This document shows, one piece after another, positions 55,081 through 64,000 of a stretch of 64,000 nucleotides of DNA (the stretch's first letter is position 1; each line of letters opens with the position of its first letter). The notes under the pieces were generated by a model that was not told the DNA's origin, did not search any database, and saw only the letters and a list, made by a program, of their open reading frames with translations. The stretch lies in the NCBI RefSeq assembly GCF_031585635.1, contig NZ_CP134195.1, forward strand, positions 1,178,001 through 1,242,000. The letters are read 5' to 3'. A program made the position numbers and the translations under genes. The stretch comes from Paraburkholderia sp. FT54. Lineage in GTDB: Bacteria; Pseudomonadota; Gammaproteobacteria; Burkholderiales; Burkholderiaceae.

Positions 55081-56127
55081 TCAGCGATACTGCCCCGCGT
55101 ACTTGATGACCTTGTCGAGGTTTTCCTTGGTGATGAAGCCCGGGCCCGAGCGGATGTTCTTCGGCCCATACGACGGCGCGAGGCCGTAAGTCGCGAGCCG
55201 TTCCTTGAACTTCGGATTGGCTTCGAGAATCTGGCGGATCTTCGCGGGATCGGTGGTGTGCTCTTTCTTCACGATCGCCAGCACGGCGACGGGGATATAA
55301 CCCTGCAGGTACGGCTGCTGGTCGATCGCGAACTGGATCGTGCCGCTCTGGATCGCCTTGGCGATGTCGTCGGAGAAGTCGAACGTGCAGAAGTAGATCT
55401 TGCCCGCCAGACCCATCTGCGTGACCGCTTTCAGTGTGGCCGAAGCCGGGGTCGGTCCGAGCGTCAGGATCGCGCCGGTGTTCGGATGGTTGCGCAGATA
55501 CGCGCTGACCTTCGACTGAATCTCGGTCGGGTCCTGGCCGGAGTCGATCGTGGAAGCCTTGTAGTCGACGCCGAGCGCTTCGGCGAAACCACGGCAGCGG
55601 TCGAACGACACCGTATTGGTGGCGATGTGGTTCACGCACAGGAACGACTTCACGCCCGCGGCCTTGGCTTTCTCGCCGGCCGCTCTGCCCGCGACATATT
55701 CGGGTTGACCCACGTGCATGATCGCGCCGAGCTGCGCGCTCTGTTCCTCCGTGCCGGAATTGATCGTGACGAGCGGAATCTTCTTCGCGGTCACTTTGTT
55801 GATCGAGCTTTTCAGCACGTCGAAATCCGCGATGGTGACGATCACGCCGTCGTAGTTGCGCGCGGCCGCCTGTTCGATCAGACGCGACATGTCGGCGATG
55901 TCGCCGTTCGGCGGATTGCGGTAGTCGGTCTCGACGTTGAAGTCCTCGTCGGCCTGTTTGATGGCGTTCTTGATGGTGTTCCACCACGAATCCGAATCCG
56001 GCGCGTGGCTGATCAGCACGAAGTGAGCGTCAGCCGCGCGGGCCGCCGAGGCCGCGCCGAATCCCGTCGCCAACGTCAATGCCGTCACCAGAATCCTGAG
56101 CGTAGCCTTGCCCTTGCAAAGTCTCAT
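55081..56127 (-). CDS. ibpA: Periplasmic sugar-binding protein, probable myo-inositol-binding IbpA
   Basis: A 348-residue PBP1-type periplasmic protein. A signal peptide (LRILVTALTLATGFGAASAARA) precedes the ligand domain: HFVLISHAPDSDSWWNTIKNAIKQA, YDGVIVTIADFDVL, ITINSG-type switch region, and DSGQDPTEIQSKV. Peripl_BP_4 family. Ligand is inferred to be inositol from its place at the head of the iol operon. Start with GGTGGAG upstream. It is divergent from the RpiR regulator across a 280-base control region. Confidence 0.88.
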   Translation of the reverse strand: MRLCKGKATLRILVTALTLATGFGAASAARAADAHFVLISHAPDSDSWWNTIKNAIKQADEDFNVETDYRNPPNGDIADMSRLIEQAAARNYDGVIVTIADFDVLKSSINKVTAKKIPLVTINSGTEEQSAQLGAIMHVGQPEYVAGRAAGEKAKAAGVKSFLCVNHIATNTVSFDRCRGFAEALGVDYKASTIDSGQDPTEIQSKVSAYLRNHPNTGAILTLGPTPASATLKAVTQMGLAGKIYFCTFDFSDDIAKAIQSGTIQFAIDQQPYLQGYIPVAVLAIVKKEHTTDPAKIRQILEANPKFKERLATYGLAPSYGPKNIRSGPGFITKENLDKVIKYAGQYR

Positions 56128-56266
56128 TGTCTCCACCTTTCTCGGTATGTCGTTTTTGAAGGGAGCGTCTGGCGGGCGGCGGCTTTCCATCCGCGTACAA
56201 ACCCGGGGGTTGCCACCAAAGCACCATCGCTCACGACCAAGATTAGGCGATCTTCCAAGTCGTTGC

Positions 56267-56281
56267 AATGAAAATTTCATT
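56267..56281. promoter_or_regulatory. AT-rich palindrome in the iol control region
   Basis: AATGAAA-A-TTTCATT, a perfect odd-centred palindrome 8 bases from the GGAA-N6-TTCC site. It could be a second operator or part of the ibpA promoter. Confidence 0.4.
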
Positions 56282-56289
56282 ACAAATAA

Positions 56290-56311
56290 AAATGGAAAAT
56301 ACGTTCCATTT
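56290..56311. promoter_or_regulatory. Probable IolR operator (GGAA-N6-TTCC core)
   Basis: AAATGGAA, six bases, TTCCATTT: an 8-bp perfect inverted repeat. As I recall, the same GGAA-N6-TTCC core has been reported for the RpiR-family IolR of Sinorhizobium meliloti. It overlaps the presumed -35 of the regulator gene and lies between the divergent transcription units. Confidence 0.7.
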
Positions 56312-56332
56312 GACTGGGCGGCTGCCTATAAT
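56304..56332 (+). promoter_or_regulatory. Probable promoter of the RpiR regulator gene
   Basis: TATAAT at 56327-56332 with TTCCAT 17 bases upstream as a poor -35 inside the operator. The -10 is also flanked by GCTGCC (56321-56326) and GGCAGC (56334-56339). Confidence 0.5.
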
Positions 56333-56407
56333 CGGCAGCGTCAGGAGGCCGTGTGGCGGCGGTTTGGAGCGGCTGCCGCACTGCAATAAAGCACCCGAGA
56401 GAGAGCC

Positions 56408-57289
56408 ATGGCGGAAGAGAGTACCGAGGAATTGCCCAGCGTCGAAGAATTGATGCAGCGCATCGCGGAAAACTACGACGCGTTGCCGCGTCAGTTGAAG
56501 AATGTCGCAACCTACATCGAGCAGCACCGGTCCAGCGTGATGGTGGACCGCACCAGCGACATTGCCGCGAGTTGTGGCGTGCATCCGTCCGCCGTGGTGC
56601 GTTTTGCGCAGCGCTTCGGCTTTTCCGGCTTCTCCGATTTGCAGGCGGTGTTTCGGCAGGCTTACACGGGCCAAGGCAGTTCGTCGCCGAGTTATCAGCA
56701 GCGCATTCGCAAGCTGATCGACGAAAAGCCGGGCGCGTTGTCGGGCGGTTCCGTGGCGCGCGAATTCATCGCGGCCTCGCGCGGCGGTCTCGAAGAACTG
56801 GAAGCAGGCCTCGACGACAAGGAGTTCGACGCCGCGGTGAAGATGCTGCAGCAGGCCGACAACATCTACGTGATCGGCGTGCGGCGCTCGTTTCCGGTGG
56901 CGAGCTATATCGTCTATGCGCTGCAGCACACGCCCAAGCGCGTGCATCTGGTGTCCGGTTTCGGCGGCATGTACCGCGAACAGATTCGCAGTGTGAAAAA
57001 GGGCGACGTGGTGATCGCGATCAGCTTCGCGCCCTACGGCAAGGAAACGCAGTATTGCTTGCGGGTCGCGCATCATCATCAAGCCAAAACGCTGGTTATT
57101 ACGGATAGCCAACTATCTCCGCTCGCGCGTTATGCCAGCACGCAACTGTATGTGAAAGAGGGCAGCGCGTTCGCGTTCCGCTCGCTGACCAGCACGATCT
57201 GTTTGTGCCAGGCGTTGTTCATCGCGCTCGCGTACAAGCTCGAATTGAATGTTGAAGAATCCAAAGACACTGGAGGATACGATGACTGA
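56408..57289 (+). CDS. iolR: RpiR/MurR-family regulator of inositol genes (IolR)
   Basis: A 293-residue regulator. The N-terminal HTH_6 domain spans about residues 15-90 (LPRQLKNVATYIEQHRSSVMV, SDIAASCGVHPSAVVRFAQRFGFSGFSDLQAVF), and a C-terminal SIS domain spans about 135-265 (IYVIGVRRSFPVASYIVYAL, VSGFGG, DVVIAISFAPYGKET). SIS domains bind phosphosugars, here most likely an inositol-pathway intermediate. It is divergent from the iol operon and upstream of iolG, whose ATG overlaps its stop codon. Confidence 0.9.
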   Translation: MAEESTEELPSVEELMQRIAENYDALPRQLKNVATYIEQHRSSVMVDRTSDIAASCGVHPSAVVRFAQRFGFSGFSDLQAVFRQAYTGQGSSSPSYQQRIRKLIDEKPGALSGGSVAREFIAASRGGLEELEAGLDDKEFDAAVKMLQQADNIYVIGVRRSFPVASYIVYALQHTPKRVHLVSGFGGMYREQIRSVKKGDVVIAISFAPYGKETQYCLRVAHHHQAKTLVITDSQLSPLARYASTQLYVKEGSAFAFRSLTSTICLCQALFIALAYKLELNVEESKDTGGYDD

Positions 57290-58310
57290 TGGGGCAAATC
57301 AGGCGGCAAAGACGATCGACGTAGCGGTGTTCGGCGCGGGGCGCATCGGCAAGATTCATGCGGCGAATCTCGCGCGGCAGCCGGGCGTGCGGCTCAAGTA
57401 TGTAGTCGATGTGAATCGCGAGGCCGCCGCGGCGCTCGCCGCCGAGCACGGCGCGCAGGTCGCGGATATCGACGGCGCGATGGGCGATGCGTCGATCGGA
57501 GCGACCGTGATCTGTTCGAGCACCGACACGCATGCCGATCTGATCATGCAATCCGCCGCGCAGAAGAAACATGTGTTCTGCGAGAAGCCGGTCGATCTGA
57601 CGCTGGAACGCGCGCGAGCATGCGCGGCAGCGGTCGAGCGCGCGGGCGTGGTGTGCATGATCGGTTTTCAGCGGCGCTTCGATCCGACATTCTCGGCGCT
57701 GAAAGCGCGGCTGGACGCCGGCGAAATCGGCACGCCGGAAATGCTGGTGGTGACGAGCCGCGACCCGGGCGCGCCGCCGGTCGAGTACATCAAGCATTCC
57801 GGCGGCATCTTCAAGGACATGCTGATTCACGACTTCGACATCTTCCGCTGGATTCTCGACGACGAGGCCGACACGCTGCATGCCACCGGCAGTTGTCTGA
57901 GCGACCCGGCGATTGCGGAGGCGGGCGATATCGATTCGACCGCGGTCACGATCCGCACGAAGCGCGGCCGACTGTGCCAGATCAACACCGCGCGTCGCGC
58001 CGCGTATGGCTACGACCAGCGCTTCGAAATACTGGGCAGCCACGGCATGTTGCAAGCGGGCAATGTACGGCCCACGGAAGTCACGGCGTATTCGAAAACC
58101 GAAGTGTCGAGCGACGTGCCCGAAGCGTTTTTCCTCCAACGTTATCGTGCGGCTTACGCGCACGAGATCGCGCATTTCTTCGATGCGGTGACGCACGGCA
58201 AACCGGTGCGCACGACCGTCGCCGACGGTTTGAAGGCGCTCGAACTCGCCGACGCCGCGAGCCGCTCGTGGCGCGAAGGCCGCGCGGTCAAACTCGGCGA
58301 GGCATCGTGA
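57282..58310 (+). CDS. iolG: Inositol 2-dehydrogenase (Gfo/Idh/MocA family)
   Basis: A 342-residue NAD-dependent dehydrogenase. The Rossmann motif is VAVFGAGRIGKIHA (GxGxxG at 18-23), the catalytic-region EKP at 101-103 is in HVFCEKPVDL, and the sugar-binding DMLIHDFDIFRW motif is present, matching inositol dehydrogenases. It oxidises myo-inositol to 2-keto-inositol, the first step before IolE. GGAGG ribosome site; the start lies within the last codons of iolR and the stop overlaps the next gene. Confidence 0.92.
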   Translation: MTDGANQAAKTIDVAVFGAGRIGKIHAANLARQPGVRLKYVVDVNREAAAALAAEHGAQVADIDGAMGDASIGATVICSSTDTHADLIMQSAAQKKHVFCEKPVDLTLERARACAAAVERAGVVCMIGFQRRFDPTFSALKARLDAGEIGTPEMLVVTSRDPGAPPVEYIKHSGGIFKDMLIHDFDIFRWILDDEADTLHATGSCLSDPAIAEAGDIDSTAVTIRTKRGRLCQINTARRAAYGYDQRFEILGSHGMLQAGNVRPTEVTAYSKTEVSSDVPEAFFLQRYRAAYAHEIAHFFDAVTHGKPVRTTVADGLKALELADAASRSWREGRAVKLGEAS

Positions 58311-59356
58311 TGACGGGCGCCGCAGCGCGGCTTCGGGTCGGCGTGGTCGGCCTCGGTCGTCTCGGCAAGCGGCACGCGGAGAATCTGGCGTATCGCGTGC
58401 CGGGCGCGTCGCTCGTGGCCGCCTGCAGTCCGGTGGAAGAGGAGCGCGCGTGGGCGCGTGAAGCGTTGCCCACGCCGCGTCTGTACGAGGATTACGCGGA
58501 GCTGCTCGCCGATCGCGAGGTGGATGCGGTCTGGCTCGTCACGCCGTCTTCGCTGCACGCGCAACAGATTGTCGACGCTTTGCGCGCCGGCAAGCATGTG
58601 TTCTGCGAGAAGCCCTTGTCGCTGGATCTCGCGGAGTGCGAGCGGGTGCTGGCCGAGGCCGCGCGTTATCCGCATCTGCAGGCCACCATCGGTTTCATGC
58701 GGCGCTTCGATCCAAGCTATCAGGATGCGTTCGACAAGATCCAAGCCGGCAAGATCGGCCGGCCGTTTCTCGTGCGCTCGCAGACGGCGGACCAGAATGA
58801 CAGCGACGGTTTTTTCGTGCGCTTCGCGGCGACCTCCGGCGGCATCTTTCTTGATTGCACCGTGCACGATATCGATGTGGCGCGCTGGCTGCTCGGCAAA
58901 CCGCGCGCAAAACGTGTTTTTGCCGCCGGCGCGATCGCGCTGCACGACGGACTGCGGGAATTCGGCGACGTGGATAACGGCGTGGCGATCTGCGAGTTCG
59001 AGGATGGCAAGCTCGCCATGTTTTATGCGTCACGTACGCAGGCGCATGGAAATGACACGCATAGCGAGGTGATTGGCACAGCCGGGGCGTTGGCGATTGG
59101 CCACAATCCGCGTGCGAATCGTGTTGAGATTTACGACGCTTCAGGGGTGCGTAACGAGTGCACGGCGAACTTTTTTGATCGCTTTGAGGATGCGTTTCTA
59201 TATGAAGCCCGGGCGTTTGTTGCGGCGGTGCGCGGCGCTGGTGATGCGCATGCCGGCGCAAGTGCGGGGGCCACGCTGGCCGATGCGCTGGAAGCGACTC
59301 GGATCGGGGTGGCGATGAGACAGTCGCTGGAGCGAGGGGAGGCTGTGGTTTTGTAG
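58310..59356 (+). CDS. Second Gfo/Idh/MocA-family oxidoreductase
   Basis: A 348-residue relative of iolG: Rossmann motif VGVVGLGRLGKRHAENL, EKP at 100-102 in HVFCEKPLSLD, and GGIFLDCTVHDIDVARWLLG with the family His/Asp. Its start overlaps the iolG stop by one base (TGATG), so it is translationally coupled. It probably handles an inositol stereoisomer or a keto-inositol interconversion, as IolX/IolW do in Bacillus; that assignment is inference. About 35% overall resemblance to iolG by eye, not measured. Confidence 0.85.
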   Translation: MTGAAARLRVGVVGLGRLGKRHAENLAYRVPGASLVAACSPVEEERAWAREALPTPRLYEDYAELLADREVDAVWLVTPSSLHAQQIVDALRAGKHVFCEKPLSLDLAECERVLAEAARYPHLQATIGFMRRFDPSYQDAFDKIQAGKIGRPFLVRSQTADQNDSDGFFVRFAATSGGIFLDCTVHDIDVARWLLGKPRAKRVFAAGAIALHDGLREFGDVDNGVAICEFEDGKLAMFYASRTQAHGNDTHSEVIGTAGALAIGHNPRANRVEIYDASGVRNECTANFFDRFEDAFLYEARAFVAAVRGAGDAHAGASAGATLADALEATRIGVAMRQSLERGEAVVL

Positions 59357-59465
59357 TTTGGGTTTCTTGCGATGCTGGTCGCCTGATGCAGCACCGCAAG
59401 CCATGACCGGCCGCCGCGCTGCCCCGCGGACGGCGATGAATCTGTTCGGCTGCAATATCAGCGCG

Positions 59466-59762
59466 TCAGAAATTCTCGTACCGCTTCTCGGCGAGCAAGC
59501 CGTTGCGGAATATGAACACGACGTGCTGTTGACCCGACACGCCGCCGACGTAATCCCATCGGGAAAGATCGCCGGCCGATTTCACCGCGAACGGACCGCC
59601 GAGTTTATCCAATACCGTTGCCTGGGGCGTCCCGGCCGGAAACCGCTGGTCGATGCTCTCGCGCGTCCAGCCGCGTGAATGGATCTGGTCATAGGTGTAC
59701 GTGGGTGCGGCGCAGCCGCTCAGGCACGCCGTCATCACAGTCAGAATTGCAAACGTCTTCAT
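59466..59762 (-). CDS. Small BamE/SmpA-like lipoprotein
   Basis: A 98-residue lipoprotein with lipobox CLSGC (about residue 17). The mature part has the BamE/SmpA fold features FPAGTPQATVLDKLGGPF, LSRWDYVGG and VVFIFRNGLLAEKRYENF. It is not BamE itself by position (normally next to fur), so it is a paralogue of unknown role in the outer membrane. Start at 59762 with GAGAGAA upstream. Convergent with the inositol genes. Confidence 0.75.
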   Translation of the reverse strand: MKTFAILTVMTACLSGCAAPTYTYDQIHSRGWTRESIDQRFPAGTPQATVLDKLGGPFAVKSAGDLSRWDYVGGVSGQQHVVFIFRNGLLAEKRYENF

Positions 59763-59993
59763 GGTTCTCTCGCATCGATTGAGGATGCTGCGACGGTCGC
59801 ACATGGAGCGAGGCGACACGATCAGACGGGTCTCAATTAGACGGGATAATTGCGCCAAGGCACCGCCGGCAACGAATTGGCGGCGCGGCAGTGCGTGCTG
59901 GATGTCATCCTGAAATGCGATATGGAACGCCGCGGCGCCTTAAAAAAACTCCGGCTCGCGCCGCCCAAAAATCCCCGCCGCCGGGGCGCCGCT

Positions 59994-59999
59994 TATAAT
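59994..59999 (+). promoter_or_regulatory. Probable valS -10 box
   Basis: TATAAT 37 bases before the valS ATG; no clear -35 at standard spacing. Confidence 0.45.
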
Positions 60000-60035
60000 C
60001 GAGGATTCTTAGCATTCACCAGCCGAATCGACACA

Positions 60036-62915
60036 ATGAGCGAGACCCCGAGCGACACCACCTCCACGCTTGCCAAAAGCTTCGAGCCTCACACCATTGA
60101 AGCCCACTGGGGCCCCGAATGGGAAAAGCGCGCCTACGCGACGCCCGTCATCGAGGAAAACCGGAAAGATTTCTCGATCCAGTTGCCGCCGCCGAACGTC
60201 ACGGGCACCCTCCACATGGGCCATGCCTTCAACCAGACGATCATGGACGGCCTCACCCGCTATCACCGCATGCTCGGCGAAAACACCCTGTGGGTGCCGG
60301 GCACGGACCACGCGGGCATCGCCACGCAGATCGTCGTCGAACGGCAACTGGACGCAAAAGGCGCCTCGCGCCATGACCTCGGCCGTGAAAAGTTCGTCGA
60401 ACGCGTCTGGGAATGGAAACAGGAATCCGGCTCGACCATCACGAATCAGGTACGCCGCCTTGGCGCGTCGATCGACTGGTCGCGCGAATACTTCACGATG
60501 GACGACAAGATGTCGGCCGCCGTGCGCGACGTGTTCGTCCGCCTGTACGAACAGGGCCTGATCTACCGTGGCAAGCGCCTCGTGAACTGGGACCCGGTGT
60601 TGCTCACCGCCGTCTCCGACCTCGAAGTGGTCAGCGAGGAAGAAAACGGCTCGCTGTGGCACATCCAGTATCCGCTCACCGACGGTTCGGCTCGCCTGAC
60701 GGTCGCGACCACGCGCCCGGAAACCATGCTCGGCGACACCGCCGTGATGGTCCACCCGGAAGACGAGCGCTACGCGCACCTGATCGGCAAGACGGTCACG
60801 CTGCCGCTGTCGGGCCGTGAAGTGCCGATCATCGCCGACGACTACGTCGACCGCGAATTCGGCACCGGTGTCGTGAAGGTCACGCCCGCGCACGATTTCA
60901 ACGACTACCAGGTCGGCCTGCGCCACAAGCTGCCGATGATCGAAATCCTCACGCTCGACGCGAAGATCAACGAGAACGCGCCGCAAAAATACCGCGGTCT
61001 CGACCGCTTCGAAGCCCGCAAGCAGGTGGTGGCCGACCTCGAAGCGCTCGGCATGCTCGAATCGGTCAAACCGCACAAGCTGATGGTGCCGCGTGGCGAC
61101 CGTACCGGCGTCGTGATCGAGCCGATGCTGACGGACCAATGGTTCGTCGCCATGAGCAAGCCGGCGCCGGAAGGCACTTTCAATCCGGGCAAATCGATCG
61201 CCGAGACGGCGCTCGACGTGGTTCGCAGCGGCGAAATCAGGTTTGTGCCGGAAAACTGGACCACCACTTACTATCAATGGCTCGAGAACATTCAGGACTG
61301 GTGCATCTCGCGCCAGCTCTGGTGGGGCCATCAGATCCCGGCGTGGTACGGCGAAAACGGCGAAATCTTCGTGGCGAAGACCGAAGAAGACGCGCGCGCC
61401 AAGGCCACGGCCGCCGGTTATACGGGCGCGCTCAAGCGCGACGAAGACGTGCTCGACACGTGGTTCTCGTCTGCTTTAGTGCCGTTCTCGTCGCTCGGTT
61501 GGCCGAATGAAACGCAGGAACTGAAGCACTTCCTGCCGTCGTCGGTGCTGGTTACCGGCTTCGACATCATCTTTTTCTGGGTCGCGCGCATGGTCATGAT
61601 GACCACGCACTTCACCGGCCAGGTGCCGTTCGACACGGTGTACGTGCACGGTCTCGTGCGCGACGCCGAAGGCCAGAAGATGTCGAAGAGCAAGGGCAAT
61701 ACGCTCGACCCGATCGATATCGTCGACGGCATCGATCTCGACGCACTGGTCGCCAAGCGCACCACCGGGTTGATGAACCCGAAGCAGGCCGCGTCGATCG
61801 AAAAGAAAACCCGTAGGGAATTCCCGGACGGCATTCCGGCGTTCGGCACCGACGCGCTGCGCTTCACGATGGCCTCGATGGCCACGCTCGGGCGCAACGT
61901 CAACTTCGATCTCGCGCGCTGTGAAGGCTATCGCAACTTCTGCAACAAGCTGTGGAATGCCACCCGTTTCGTGCTGATGAATTGCGAAGGCCACGATTGC
62001 GGCTTCGGCAAGCCGGAACAATGCGGCGAATGCGGTCCGGACGGACACCTGCATTTCTCGTCGGCCGACTACTGGATCGTCTCGCGTCTGCAACGCGTGG
62101 AAGCGGAAATCGCCAAGGGTTTCGCCGACTATCGTTTCGACAATGTGGCCAACGCCCTATACAAGTTCGTATGGGACGAATACTGTGACTGGTATCTCGA
62201 ACTCGCCAAGGTTCAGATCCAGACGGGTCAGCCGAACCAGCAGCGCGCAACACGCCGCACGCTGCTGCGCGTGCTCGAGACGGTGCTGCGACTGGCGCAT
62301 CCGGTGATTCCGTTCATCACCGAGGCGCTGTGGCAAAAAGTGGCGCCGTTGGCCGGGCGTTATCCCGAGGGCAAAGCCGAGGGCGAAGCGTCCATCATGG
62401 TGCAGCCTTACCCCGTTGCCGAGCCGTCGAAGATCGATGAAGACGCGGAGCAGTGGGCGGCCGACCTGAAAGCAGTGATCGATGCGTGCCGGAATCTGCG
62501 TGGCGAAATGAATCTGTCGCCGGCGGTCAAGGTGCCGTTGCTCGCTACCGGCAACGCGGAGCGCCTGCGCACTTTTGCTCCGTACGCACAGGCATTGGCC
62601 CGTTTGTCCGAAGTGCAGATCATTGCCGACGAGGCAAGCCTGGACGCGCAGGCAGATGGCGCGCCAATTGCTATCGTGGGGAATGACAAGCTCGTGCTGA
62701 AGGTGGAAATCGATGTGGCAGTCGAGCGCGAGCGGTTGTCGAAGGAGATTGCACGGTTGAGCACGGAAATCATCAAGTGCAACGGCAAATTGCAGAACGA
62801 AAGTTTTGTTGCAAAGGCACCACCGGCAGTCGTTGAGCAGGAGCAGAAAAGACTGGCAGAATTCGAAGCAACGGTGGGCAAGCTGAAAGCCCAGTTGGCG
62901 CGCTTGCCGGTCTGA
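60036..62915 (+). CDS. valS: Valyl-tRNA synthetase
   Basis: A class I synthetase of 959 residues that charges tRNA-Val. HMGH motif at 60-63 in [16 protein letters not shown], the editing domain ([25 protein letters not shown]), [12 protein letters not shown], the tRNA-binding helical domain, and a C-terminal coiled coil ([16 protein letters not shown] ... [14 protein letters not shown]). Length is normal. The start at 60036 is fixed by homology; the open frame upstream is not coding. Confidence 0.97.
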   Translation: MSETPSDTTSTLAKSFEPHTIEAHWGPEWEKRAYATPVIEENRKDFSIQLPPPNVTGTLHMGHAFNQTIMDGLTRYHRMLGENTLWVPGTDHAGIATQIVVERQLDAKGASRHDLGREKFVERVWEWKQESGSTITNQVRRLGASIDWSREYFTMDDKMSAAVRDVFVRLYEQGLIYRGKRLVNWDPVLLTAVSDLEVVSEEENGSLWHIQYPLTDGSARLTVATTRPETMLGDTAVMVHPEDERYAHLIGKTVTLPLSGREVPIIADDYVDREFGTGVVKVTPAHDFNDYQVGLRHKLPMIEILTLDAKINENAPQKYRGLDRFEARKQVVADLEALGMLESVKPHKLMVPRGDRTGVVIEPMLTDQWFVAMSKPAPEGTFNPGKSIAETALDVVRSGEIRFVPENWTTTYYQWLENIQDWCISRQLWWGHQIPAWYGENGEIFVAKTEEDARAKATAAGYTGALKRDEDVLDTWFSSALVPFSSLGWPNETQELKHFLPSSVLVTGFDIIFFWVARMVMMTTHFTGQVPFDTVYVHGLVRDAEGQKMSKSKGNTLDPIDIVDGIDLDALVAKRTTGLMNPKQAASIEKKTRREFPDGIPAFGTDALRFTMASMATLGRNVNFDLARCEGYRNFCNKLWNATRFVLMNCEGHDCGFGKPEQCGECGPDGHLHFSSADYWIVSRLQRVEAEIAKGFADYRFDNVANALYKFVWDEYCDWYLELAKVQIQTGQPNQQRATRRTLLRVLETVLRLAHPVIPFITEALWQKVAPLAGRYPEGKAEGEASIMVQPYPVAEPSKIDEDAEQWAADLKAVIDACRNLRGEMNLSPAVKVPLLATGNAERLRTFAPYAQALARLSEVQIIADEASLDAQADGAPIAIVGNDKLVLKVEIDVAVERERLSKEIARLSTEIIKCNGKLQNESFVAKAPPAVVEQEQKRLAEFEATVGKLKAQLARLPV

Positions 62916-62926
62916 TCGACGCTCCG

Positions 62927-62948
62927 TGCCCGCCCCAAGAGGCGGGCA
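62927..62948. terminator. Hairpin between valS and galU
   Basis: TGCCCGCC (62927-62934) and GGCGGGCA (62941-62948), loop CCAAGA; no T tract, so partial read-through into galU is possible. Confidence 0.4.
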
Positions 62949-62986
62949 AGGACCGATAGCTAATTCAGAGGATTCAGGGTAATCAC

Positions 62987-63868
62987 ATGCTAAAAGTTAC
63001 GAAGGCGGTTTTTCCGGTAGCAGGTCTTGGCACCCGGTTCCTCCCTGCCACGAAGGCCAGTCCGAAAGAGATGCTCCCGATTGTCGACAAGCCCCTGATC
63101 CAGTACGCGGTCGAAGAGGCGATGGCAGCCGGCATCACCGAAATGATCTTCGTCACGGGCCGCAGCAAGCGCGCGATCGAGGACCACTTCGATAAATCAT
63201 ACGAAATCGAGGCTGAACTCGAGGCGCGCGGCAAGGACAAGCTGCTGGAGCTCGTGCGCAGCATCAAGCCGAGCCATGTGGACTGTTTCTATGTGCGTCA
63301 GCCGGAAGCGCTGGGCCTGGGCCACGCGGTGATGTGCGCCGAAAAACTGGTGGGCGACAACCCGTTCGCCGTCATTCTCGCGGACGACTTGCTGTACGGC
63401 ACGCCGCCCGTCATGACGCAGATGATCGAGGTGTTCGACCATTATCACAGCTCGGTGATCGGCGTCGAAGAGATCCCTGCTCAGGAAACCAAGTCGTACG
63501 GTATCGTCGACGGCAAGGAGTGGGAAGACTCGATCATCAAGATGTCGGGCATCGTCGAAAAGCCGGAGCCGAGCGTGGCGCCGTCGAATCTCGGCGTGGT
63601 GGGCCGGTACGTGCTGAAGCCGCGCATCTTCGAACATCTGCGTGCGTTGAAGCCGGGCGCGGGCGGCGAATTGCAGCTGACGGACGCGATTCAATCGCTG
63701 CTCGCCGACGAACAGGTGCTGGCGTACAAGTATCACGGCACGCGTTTCGATTGCGGCAGCAAGCTGGGTTATCTGAAGGCGACGGTGGAGTTCGCGTTGC
63801 GCCATCCGGAAGTGGCCGCCGATTTCGAAGAATATCTGCGCACCCGTTCGCCTGTGCTGGAAGGTTGA
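62987..63868 (+). CDS. galU: UTP-glucose-1-phosphate uridylyltransferase GalU
   Basis: A 293-residue nucleotidyltransferase that makes UDP-glucose for exopolysaccharide and lipopolysaccharide. Motifs: AVFPVAGLGTRFLPATKASPKEML at the start (nucleotide loop and Lys), VEEAMAAGITEMIFVTGRSK, LGLGHAVMCAEKLVGDNPFAVILADDLL, and the terminal FDCGSKLGYLKATVEFALRHPE. Ribosome site AGAGGATTCAGGG upstream. A strong terminator follows. Confidence 0.96.
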   Translation: MLKVTKAVFPVAGLGTRFLPATKASPKEMLPIVDKPLIQYAVEEAMAAGITEMIFVTGRSKRAIEDHFDKSYEIEAELEARGKDKLLELVRSIKPSHVDCFYVRQPEALGLGHAVMCAEKLVGDNPFAVILADDLLYGTPPVMTQMIEVFDHYHSSVIGVEEIPAQETKSYGIVDGKEWEDSIIKMSGIVEKPEPSVAPSNLGVVGRYVLKPRIFEHLRALKPGAGGELQLTDAIQSLLADEQVLAYKYHGTRFDCGSKLGYLKATVEFALRHPEVAADFEEYLRTRSPVLEG

Positions 63869-63910
63869 GGGGTTTGAGTCGCTAGTCTCTCGATAGCGTC
63901 GGCAGAAGAA

Positions 63911-63955
63911 AAAAGGCGCTGTGCCTCGCATTTGCGGGCACAGCGCCTTTTATTT
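63911..63955 (+). terminator. Strong intrinsic terminator after galU
   Basis: AAAAGGCGCTGTGCC paired with GGCACAGCGCCTTTT around a CTCGCATTTGC-type loop, followed by ATTTT; the A-rich left side lets it work in both directions. Confidence 0.9.
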
Positions 63956-64000
63956 TGTGGCCGCCTGGTGAAGCGGTGCGTACGCGGGAGTGAGCCGGTT

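Overview
The window looks like chromosomal DNA of a Burkholderia sensu lato species, most likely Paraburkholderia (Betaproteobacteria). The basis is high GC, the protein families seen, and a mix of housekeeping genes (ppx, glnS, alaS, valS, galU) with soil or rhizosphere catabolism. The genus is inferred from gene content and my recollection of these families; no database was searched.

Layout. 1-11.9 kb is core: the 3' part of an exopolyphosphatase (cut by the window edge), an OlsB-like acyltransferase, SixA, tRNA-Pro(TGG), several very small membrane or lipoprotein genes, a MATE transporter with a DUF2288 gene, a pentapeptide-repeat protein, a LysM-M23 lipoprotein, a GalM-like epimerase and UppP. 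12.1-22.9 kb is an accessory segment next to tRNA-Arg(TCT). It holds decayed pieces (a tyrosine-integrase N-terminus, an IS21 IstA C-terminus, a response-regulator fragment, a frameshifted cyclic-nucleotide-binding gene, an IS1182-type transposase fragment). Among them are intact genes: a lipase-like lipoprotein, an orphan peptide-binding protein, and a same-strand trio of class III cyclase-TPR protein, Gly-Gly-Ala-repeat PAP2/haloperoxidase-type protein and subtilase. This trio is my best candidate for an undescribed system.

22.9-47 kb returns to ordinary chromosome: DUF427, an AcpA-type phosphoesterase divergent from a di-haem peroxidase, a Nudix hydrolase, a GltI-like binding protein, glnS, ggt, an RBBP9-type hydrolase, a CaiB-type CoA-transferase, alaS, a LysR/MFS divergent pair and a threonine aldolase. 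A second Nudix gene and a hotdog thioesterase then precede livHMGF, a branched-chain amino-acid-type ABC transporter that has no binding protein beside it.

47-59.4 kb is a complete-looking myo-inositol uptake and catabolism locus. On the minus strand it runs ABC binding protein, permease, ATPase, iolC (fused to DUF2090), iolD, iolE, iolB, with 4-bp overlaps between the last four genes. Divergently on the plus strand lie an RpiR-family regulator, iolG and a second Gfo/Idh/MocA dehydrogenase. The shared intergenic region carries a GGAA-N6-TTCC palindrome over a promoter, which fits autoregulation by the RpiR protein. iolA is not in the window. The window ends with a BamE-like lipoprotein, valS, galU and a strong terminator.
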